Below the pieces are notes generated by a model. That model had not been told where the DNA came from. It saw nothing but the letters and a program-made list of their open reading frames with translations, and did no database searches. The translations under genes were made by a program, and so were the position numbers. Shown one piece after another: positions 60,962 to 64,000 of a DNA stretch of 64,000 nt (positions within the stretch are counted from its first letter, which is position 1; every line of letters begins with the position of its first letter). Where the stretch lies: positions 19,234,501-19,298,500 of the forward strand of contig NC_063150.1 of assembly GCF_020921035.1 (NCBI RefSeq), given 5' to 3'. The DNA comes from Rhodamnia argentea. Taxonomy: Eukaryota > Streptophyta > Magnoliopsida > Myrtales > Myrtaceae.

Positions 60962-62095
60962 TCCATAATCCTAGTGTTCAGGATTAATATCCGAGTCTGG
61001 AATCACTAACATAAAACACCAGGCAACCCTGTTGGCAAAAACTATTTATAGCTTTTAGGAGATCATAAATGAGTACCACAACCCATCCATGGGTGGCTCA
61101 ATTGGTTAGGGGCCCCCTAAAATTGGGTTGTTAGGGGAATTTGGTTCTTTTTTTTTCCTCCACAAAAAAAAAAAAAATTTAAAAGGGAGGGGCTTGGGGG
61201 GGTTTTTAGTTGGTTTTTTCAATAGGAGGGTGCGAACCCCAACACCTCGTTTAAATAATAAAAAAAAAAAACTAGAAAAGACATTAAGAATATGAGAACA
61301 AACAAATGAAGAAACCTCCGCACTTGTTGGACGTCTCCTCTCTCAATCTTACACCCAAAACCACAGTATCTCTCAAAGCGGACATTGTTGATCATCTTCT
61401 TTGCTTCCTCTTCACTGAAGCCATTTACATACAAAGCAGCATGGACAGTCATCATAGAAAATCACCAAGACAAAAGCTTCCAACTGCTGTGAGCTTCAAA
61501 AACATTCATTTGGATAATATTAGCACAACGATTTCATGTCGATAGCATGAAAAAGTTAGAGCAAACATCCACTATATAGAGATCAGAAACTCCTTCTCCT
61601 GCATTTAAAAACCCTAACCACCTCAGAAACCAATATCAAATCGGTTCAACACAGTATCATTAGGATTAGAAAAGAACTTGAATCGCTACCTACCGACAAT
61701 TGTAGTTGGGGCTTGAGCAATAATCGATCATCTGCTGCTTCATAGCTCCATCACCACCAAGCTTATTTAGGATGATGAGCCAATGCTGGTAATCACAGCT
61801 TGGAAATAGATAAACCATCTCTAGAGGGAATCACTTCAGGGAGGTTGAGTTGGAGTTCGCTGATGAGCAAATGGAGGTATCAAACAGGGTCACACAACAT
61901 CAGACTGAAGCGAACCTTGTCCTATAGAGGTTGGTGGAGTTAGGCACGAGCGCGACGTAGAGCAGCAGGGGAAGAGGAGGGTGGGGAATGGAGGCAATGT
62001 CAAGTGGGGTTTGGTCGGGAAGAGGTGTATCGGGATGAGTTATATGGAGAAGGAGTGGTGGCGGACGACATGGAATGCGCCAAGTTTTGTGCCAT
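60962..62095 (-). pseudogene. MORF/RIP organellar RNA-editing factor pseudogene
   Basis: MORF proteins bind PPR proteins in plastids and mitochondria and are required for C-to-U RNA editing. Three blocks on the minus strand match the MORF domain in order. The first is CDYQHWLIILNKLGGDGAMK with KQQMIDYC (about 61690-61820). The second is SEEEAKKMINNVRFERYCGF then GCKIE (about 61330-61420). The third is LPGVL...VIPDSDINPEH*DYGG (60962-61031). An Ala/Ser/Pro-rich leader from MAQNLAHSMSSATT at 62095 looks like a transit peptide. A stop sits in the leader near 62000, block 1 is cut after YNCR, and block 3 holds a frameshift and a stop. This is an inactivated gene, not a processed copy, since introns are kept. 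Confidence 0.75.
61082..61245 (+). mobile_element. tRNA-derived SINE-like fragment
   Basis: ATGGGTGGCTCAATTGGTTA fits the tRNA A-box consensus (TGGCTCAATTGG) in the classic 5' position of plant SINEs. A T-arm-like GGTGCGAACCCC lies at about 61229, and poly-T/poly-A runs lie between. It sits in an intron of the MORF pseudogene. The middle is degenerate. Confidence 0.4.
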
Positions 62096-62199
62096 GGTGG
62101 GATCGGAGATTTTGAGAGGGAGTAAGGCGGGAGATTGTGATGGAGGAGGAGAGAGGGGGGGCATGTTGGCCGTTGAAGATCCTCAAAAGCGAGAAGATT

Positions 62200-62977
62200 A
62201 ACAATATCTAAATTTTAAAATAACATTTCACTAACAATAAATTATTCTAATTTCTCCTTTTTTTCGTCATTAACAATATTTAAATTGAATAAAATAGTTA
62301 GTTAGCTAATATTAATCGCCATATAAGCAAGAACTATACAAGTAGTGGTGGTTCACTATAGAAATCTATAATCTTAGCTTAGGTATCTCATCCAAACATT
62401 GTAATAAGTCTTGTTACATTACTAAAATGTGTGCAGTTTTGAATTTTTTCAAAGGATAGGCCAAAAGATCAAGCGCGCATGAAGAAATGGTTTGCACCAT
62501 CACGACACGAACTGCAAACATAATTCAAAATGTAAGATGTAAATCATAATAAATTAATATAATGGGCATATAATAGAAAATTCGCACTTCAAGGGGGTCA
62601 AAATGTGATAATTGACCCTCTGCTAAATTTTCCCGACGAACCAAAAAGAAAAAAGAAAAAGACTGATTTTTATGCGCGGGACAGAAAAATCAGCCATGCT
62701 TACAAGGCAGCTGATATGGCAAACAATGTGACGCGTCATCCGAATGGAAATTGAGGTGGTTACATGTACAAAATATTGTCGGTTTATCGTGAACCCAAAT
62801 GATCGTTCAAGTTTATAGTTTTGAAGTAAATCGTGAATTATTTGGCCCAAAAAAAAAAAGTAAATCGTGAATAACGATTTTAAAACGACATTGTTTTTTG
62901 TAGACGGTCACCGTGTCATTTTGCACATTATCGATTTGTCTTGTCAATTGCGATGGAAAGCTTCCATGGCGAAAAAG
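62200..62977. other. Intergenic, no gene seen
   Basis: AT-rich DNA. A 14-base word (AGTAAATCGTGAAT) is repeated at about 62825 and 62860 around a poly-A run. Nothing else supported. Confidence 0.45.
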
Positions 62978-63335
62978 GTTAAGGCTCCATTTGATCAAAA
63001 AATCAATAATTTGAATAATATTTTTATAAAAGGTATAGTCTATAGCGCTTATAAAAATGAACGAATAAAAAATATATTTACTGTCCACGAAAATATTTAA
63101 ACATAAATCGTTATTATTAATGAAAATGTTTTTCATTGAATAATTATTTCAAGCTACAATTTCAAGAGAATAATATCCAAATCGTTCATTTTTCACTCGA
63201 AATAATAGTCAATAAAAAAATACTTTATTTATCAACAACAATTTATTTTAAAAATATTTATCTTTTATAGATAGTATAAGGGATCAATTTTTAAAAATAT
63301 TTTTCAAATTATTTATTTTTTGCAAAATAAATGCA
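62978..63335. mobile_element. Family B element (copy B7)
   Basis: Starts AAGGCTCCATTTGATCAAAA and continues with AATAATATTTTTATAAAAGG and TATAAAAATGAACGAATAAA, close to copy B6. The right arm has AAATATTTTTCAAATTATTT and ends near TTTTTTGCAAAATAAATGCACCC. A second poly-A-bounded arm is nested at 63150-63250. Confidence 0.6.
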
Positions 63336-63568
63336 CCCATTTAATTTAATTTATTTATTTTTTTGGATTTTTTGTCCATTTGAACGATCAACATGAAGAT
63401 TTGCTCAAACTACTCCCAAAGAATTTTCGACTGACGCCATCAACGTTCACACCCGCATCAAGAACCAGAACAACTCCGACAACTTCCCTTTCACATTCTC
63501 CGCGCTGACCAATTCATCTATTAAGAAAAGGCCAAAAAAGCAACGACCAACGCCTACGATCAAGAAAA

Positions 63569-64000
63569 ATGGCGTCCCTCGCCACCCATTTCTCGGCCTT
63601 CATCTTCCTCTTCCCCGTCGGCCTCCGCCGCCTCCTCTGCTCCTACTCGCTCTACCTCAAGAACCCATCCTCGTATAGATCCAAGCCCTGGTACTTCTCG
63701 GAACCTAAATGGAAGAACCTCGACCTCTACACCCTTCTCGTCGCCCTCCCCATCGCGTCCTTCTCCGAAATCTTCCTCTTCCTCACCTTCTCCGGCCACC
63801 CCACGTACCGCTTCGCCTTCTTCCAGCAGTCCGCCGCCGTTTTCCTCTTCTGGGCGTTGGTCATCCTCGTAATCTTGAAGGAATACGTCGACAGTGCCAC
63901 GATAAACGAAGGGTACGTGTTTATCATTGCTGGTATTGCTTTCTTGGTGGAGTACTCGGTGATTGGAAAGGGGGTGGGTGGTCTCGGTGCGCCTGTGTAC
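63569..64000 (+). CDS. DUF716 / TMEM45-like membrane protein, 5' part
   Basis: Multi-pass membrane protein of unknown function, cut by the right window edge after 144 codons with no stop. The start MASLATHFSAF opens on a hydrophobic segment (FIFLFPVGLRRLLCSYSLYL). Further membrane spans are LYTLLVALPIASFSEIFLFL, SAAVFLFWALVILVILKEY and EGYVFIIAGIAFLVEYSVIG. The FPVGLRR...SLYLKNPSSY and RSKPWYFSEPKWKNLDLY text resembles the plant DUF716 group, a recognition from memory. The first exon appears uninterrupted. The region just upstream (63400-63568) is likely its 5' leader. Confidence 0.72.
   Translation, partial: MASLATHFSAFIFLFPVGLRRLLCSYSLYLKNPSSYRSKPWYFSEPKWKNLDLYTLLVALPIASFSEIFLFLTFSGHPTYRFAFFQQSAAVFLFWALVILVILKEYVDSATINEGYVFIIAGIAFLVEYSVIGKGVGGLGAPVY

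Overview
The window is nuclear DNA of a flowering plant. It has interrupted genes with GT..AG introns, plant-only proteins (PGR5, caleosin, eIF(iso)4E, DUF3527), and AT-rich spacers full of retroelement remains and short inverted-repeat elements. The proteins are eudicot-like. A woody eudicot such as a Myrtaceae member is possible, but that is a guess from the general look of the repeats and not something the sequence proves.

Layout. 1-6951: a minus-strand Ty3/gypsy chromovirus, cut by the left window edge, with a 2.1-kb 5' LTR and a dead gag-pol. 6952-18900: gene-poor DNA holding a tandemly duplicated receptor-kinase fragment, a GC-rich minisatellite and several inverted-repeat elements, one nested in another. 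19018-21115 (+): a DUF3527 protein gene. 24143-26437 (+): ribosomal protein uL14 (RPL23), with telo-box and site II promoter motifs. 28131-29224 (+): a VSP-type HAD acid phosphatase. It is convergent with a six-exon caleosin/peroxygenase gene at 29677-33343 (-). 37565-40147 (+): eIF(iso)4E. 42362-43232 (-): PGR5. 49508-51113 (+): a MATH/coiled-coil protein. 51371-53130: a striking 1.76-kb near-perfect palindrome. 55500-57360 (-): a decayed L1-type LINE. About 59290-60785 (+): the 3' end of a copia element with a clean PPT and LTR. 60962-62095 (-): a broken MORF organellar RNA-editing-factor gene. 63569 to the end (+): the 5' part of a DUF716/TMEM45-like membrane protein gene.

The intact genes are unrelated single-copy genes and do not form a pathway cluster. 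Their exon structures were assembled by hand from splice sites and reading phase. RPL23, VSP, caleosin, eIF(iso)4E, PGR5 and the MATH gene all close in phase, and where a usual family length is known the lengths agree. The most unusual material is non-coding. It comprises the giant palindrome and two recurring families of elements that have AT-rich inverted arms around a GC-rich core, itself flanked by pyrimidine and purine tracts. No new protein-coding system was found.
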